Shown piece by piece: positions 61,404 through 64,000 of a stretch of DNA of 64,000 nucleotides. Source of the DNA: Demequina aurantiaca (lineage in GTDB: Bacteria > Actinomycetota > Actinomycetes > Actinomycetales > Demequinaceae); NCBI RefSeq assembly GCF_000975135.1, contig NZ_BBRF01000001.1, forward strand, positions 407,591-471,590, written 5' to 3'. The position numbers and the translations under genes were made by a program. The notes under the pieces are model-generated. The model was not told the origin of the DNA, made no database searches, and saw nothing but the letters and a program-made list of their open reading frames with translations. The stretch's first letter is position 1. The number at the start of each line of letters is the position of its first letter.

Positions 61404-64000
61404 GTGGACGCCGACTCGCCCCACCGCGACAGCCGTCGGGAACCATCCAAGTTCAGGCGCCGCCAGAGCTCGCCACTGCCGACGGCGGCTCGAGCATGCT
61501 GACGTCGCTGATGCCAATGCTGGGGTCCGTGGGCGCCATCGTCATGGTCGTGTTGAACAGCAACGGCAATCCCGCCGCCTACCTGACAGCCGGACTGTTC
61601 CTGGTGTCCTCGCTGGGATTCGTCGGGGTCAACGGCTGGCGCCAACGTTCACAGCGCACCGCGCAGGTCCTGGGCGCTCGCCGCGAGTACTTGGCGTACC
61701 TGACCGAACTGCGCCAAACCGTGCGCGTCGCCGCAACCCAGCAACGCCGCGCCACCAACTGGGCAAGCCCCCCTCCGGGCACCCTTGCCTTTGTCGCGGA
61801 GGAGCGCACGCGGGTATGGGAGCGGTCGCCCGACGACTCTGACTTTCTGCTGACACGCCTGGGCGTCAGTGACCAGCCACTGTGTCTGACTCTCGAGGCA
61901 CCCGAGTTGCCGCCCTTGACGCAACTCGACCCCGTGGCAGCATCGGCCGCCCATCGCTTCATGCTGACCCACGAGACCCAGAAGAACCTGCCGTTCGGCG
62001 TAGATATCGCGGACTGGGCGCGCATCGAGATGACCGGCGATGAGGCGGAAGTCCGCGCGATGGTGCGCGCCATGCTGCTTAACATCGCCACCTTCCAGAC
62101 GCCCGACGACGTGCAGATCGTGATTGCCGCTGATCCCGCCGCGCTGGAGCACTGGGAGTGGGCCAAGTGGTTGCCGCACGCACAGTCCGCCACGGCGAGC
62201 GACAGCCTTGGGCCGGCGCGAATGATCGGTACCGACCTCTCCGCACTCGAGGAGATGCTCCCCTCGGATGTGCACGAGCGACCGCGGTTTGCGCCCGGCG
62301 GCAGCTCGAGCGCCCCCCACATCATCGTGGTAACCGACGACGTCAACGTACGTTCGAACGACCCCGTCGTGACTCACGACGGGCTGCAAGGCATCACGCG
62401 CATCGACCTCCCGTCCCGCTGGGGCGAACTGGAGGCGGCGAATACCATGCGCGTCTCGTTCGGTGTGGGCGACAAGGCGGGTACCGCCGAGCTGGTGACG
62501 CTGTCGCACGCCACTCAGACCATCGTCGCTGACTCAATGTCGATTCCCGAAGCGGAAGCCACCGCTCGCCGCCTGCTGCCTCTCTACACAAGCTCGGGGC
62601 CAACCGAGTCGGGCGCGGCGACCACCACCGAGCAGCTCGAGCTCGTGGACCTGCTGGGGCTTCCCGACGTCCGCGACATCGATTTCGATCACGTGTGGCA
62701 GGGACGCCCCGAGCGTGACCGGCTGCGCGTGCCGATCGGTCAGACCACCACCGGCGCGCCCATCGTGCTTGACCTCAAGGAATCTGCACAGCAGGGCATG
62801 GGTCCGCACGGGGTGATGATTGGCGCCACCGGTTCGGGTAAGTCGGAGGTGTTGCGCACGCTGGTGCTCGCGCTGGCGCTGACTCACTCCCCCGAGCAGC
62901 TCAACTTTGTGCTGGTGGACTTCAAGGGCGGCGCGACATTCGCTGGTATGGCTGGCATGCCGCACGTGTCGTCCATCATCACCAACCTTGGCGACGAGAT
63001 CGCCCTGGTCGACCGCTTCCAGGACGCGCTCCAGGGAGAGGTGACGCGCCGCCAGGAACTGTTGAGAGCATCGGGCAATTTCGCCAACGTCTATGACTAC
63101 GAGAAAGCGCGCCGCGGCGGCCGCACTGACCTTGACCCGCTCCCAGCGCTGCTGATTGTGGCCGACGAGTTCTCCGAACTGCTGGCCGCCAAGCCCGAGT
63201 TCATCGAGAGCTTTGTGAACATCGGTCGAGTGGGGCGCTCGTTGCAGGTGCACCTCCTGCTCGCCTCGCAGCGCCTGGAAGAGGGCAAGCTGCGCGGCCT
63301 TGACACGTACCTGTCGTACCGCGTGGGCCTTCGAACCTTCTCCGCGGCGGAGTCGCGCTCCATCCTTGGCGTTCCCGACGCGTACACGCTGCCGCAGCAG
63401 CCGGGTGTGGGTTTCCTCAAGTCCGACACCGAGACCATGACGCAGTTCCGCGCCGCCTATGTGTCCGCACCGCCCAAGGGCCGCCGCCGTAGTGGAGGCG
63501 GTTCGGGGACCTCGGGTTCCGAGGAAATCGGCGCCAAGGTGGAGTTCTTCACGGCGGCTCCCTCCGCCGTTGACGTCCCTCGCGAAGTGCCGGCCGATGC
63601 CGGGGTTGAGGTTGCCGCCGACGCGGGCGAGAAGCGCAGCACCTTTGAGTTGGCTGTCGCGCAGATGCAGGGCAAGGGCACGCCGGCGCACCAGGTGTGG
63701 CTGCCGCCGCTCGAGACCCCGGCGTCGTTGGACCAGCTCTTTGGCGACCTGACCGAGACTCCCGACCTGGGGATCCACTCGCCGTCGTGGCGTGGACGCG
63801 GCCTGACCGTGCCGATTGGCATGGTCGATGTTCCGCTGGAGCAGCGTCGCGAGGCGCTCACCGTGGACCTGGGCGGGGCCGCTGGTCACATGGCGATTGT
63901 GGGTGGGCCGCTGTCCGGAAAGTCCACGTTGGCGCGCACCACCATGGTGTCGCTTGCGCTGACACTCACACCCCGGGAGGTCCAGTTCTACGTGCTGGAC
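61400..64000 (+). CDS. eccC: Type VII secretion ATPase EccC (FtsK/SpoIIIE), 3' end outside window
   Basis: The motor ATPase of the ESX system; 867 codons are present, and the frame stays open at the window edge. Two N-terminal transmembrane helices (about 35-80) are followed by a DUF domain and a first FtsK/SpoIIIE ATPase with Walker A GATGSGKSE (about 475-483), VLVDFKGG and Walker B LLIVADEFSEL (about 583-593). The start of the second ATPase is seen at GGPLSGKST (about 835). The ATG at 61400 overlaps the RDD-FHA stop by 4 bp. EccC recognises the YxxxD tail of Esx substrates, such as the one at 52458-52751. Confidence 0.95.
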   Translation, partial: MSGRRLAPPRQPSGTIQVQAPPELATADGGSSMLTSLMPMLGSVGAIVMVVLNSNGNPAAYLTAGLFLVSSLGFVGVNGWRQRSQRTAQVLGARREYLAYLTELRQTVRVAATQQRRATNWASPPPGTLAFVAEERTRVWERSPDDSDFLLTRLGVSDQPLCLTLEAPELPPLTQLDPVAASAAHRFMLTHETQKNLPFGVDIADWARIEMTGDEAEVRAMVRAMLLNIATFQTPDDVQIVIAADPAALEHWEWAKWLPHAQSATASDSLGPARMIGTDLSALEEMLPSDVHERPRFAPGGSSSAPHIIVVTDDVNVRSNDPVVTHDGLQGITRIDLPSRWGELEAANTMRVSFGVGDKAGTAELVTLSHATQTIVADSMSIPEAEATARRLLPLYTSSGPTESGAATTTEQLELVDLLGLPDVRDIDFDHVWQGRPERDRLRVPIGQTTTGAPIVLDLKESAQQGMGPHGVMIGATGSGKSEVLRTLVLALALTHSPEQLNFVLVDFKGGATFAGMAGMPHVSSIITNLGDEIALVDRFQDALQGEVTRRQELLRASGNFANVYDYEKARRGGRTDLDPLPALLIVADEFSELLAAKPEFIESFVNIGRVGRSLQVHLLLASQRLEEGKLRGLDTYLSYRVGLRTFSAAESRSILGVPDAYTLPQQPGVGFLKSDTETMTQFRAAYVSAPPKGRRRSGGGSGTSGSEEIGAKVEFFTAAPSAVDVPREVPADAGVEVAADAGEKRSTFELAVAQMQGKGTPAHQVWLPPLETPASLDQLFGDLTETPDLGIHSPSWRGRGLTVPIGMVDVPLEQRREALTVDLGGAAGHMAIVGGPLSGKSTLARTTMVSLALTLTPREVQFYVLD

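Noticed and set aside
62534..63889. 451-codon open frame on the minus strand
   Set aside because: Antisense to eccC, where Walker motifs are clear in the plus frame.
1..64000. CRISPR array, prophage, IS element or rRNA operon
   Set aside because: No regularly spaced repeats, transposase or integrase motifs, terminal inverted repeats or rRNA blocks were found. The only tandem repeats are the pentamers at 27316 and repeats within genes.

Overview
The window is high-GC DNA from an actinobacterium. The evidence is Lsr2, a SenX3-RegX3 type phosphate regulon, the tilS-hpt-ftsH-folE-folP-folBK-panCD-lysS gene order, MetX, bacterial PH-domain (YdbS/YdbT-like) proteins, and a type VII secretion (ESX) locus with EccB, EccC, EccD and mycosins. 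Coding style and content suit Micrococcales, but no rRNA or species marker is present, so genus is not assigned.

Layout. (1) 1-3847: phosphate regulation, with pstS (cut by the window edge), response regulator and histidine kinase on the minus strand and divergent phoU, and 11-bp-spaced PHO boxes in front of pstS and between the kinase gene and phoU. (2) 3866-6459: gpmA, a lactonase-like beta-propeller protein, lsr2 and a small membrane protein. (3) 6459-23646: a long minus-strand housekeeping run: lysS, nadC, nadB, panD, panC, a DUF2520 Rossmann protein, two PH-domain proteins, DUF3180, folB-folK fusion, folP, folE, ftsH, hpt, tilS and dacB. Many junctions are 4-bp overlaps. (4) 23713-30247: ppa, a RipA-like NlpC/P60 hydrolase, metX and a YdiJ-like FAD/Fe-S dehydrogenase. 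(5) 30592-37982: a 1522-residue secreted repeat protein, an L,D-transpeptidase lipoprotein, a DUF308/HdeD-like plus DUF389 membrane protein and tRNA-Thr(CGT). (6) 38023-47850: TAP-like hydrolase, holB, tmk, SGNH hydrolase, Gfo/Idh/MocA oxidoreductase, DUF998 protein, topA and an inositol-phosphatase family protein.

(7) 47834-64000: a complete-looking ESX/T7SS locus and the most interesting part. On the minus strand lie a single-chain EccB-mycosin fusion and an EccD. Divergently on the plus strand come two WXG100 (Esx) genes, a coiled-coil protein, a second stand-alone mycosin, a Gly-rich protein, a 40-codon ORF, an EspC-like protein, a candidate polymorphic toxin with small downstream genes (one SseB-like, one apparently frameshifted), a second EccD, an RDD-FHA protein and the start of EccC. 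No EccE-like gene is visible. A plausible reading is that EccB-MycP, EccC and the two EccD proteins form the membrane machine, the Esx pair is the core substrate, and the cassette at 56.2-58.6 kb is an effector/immunity module carried inside the secretion locus.
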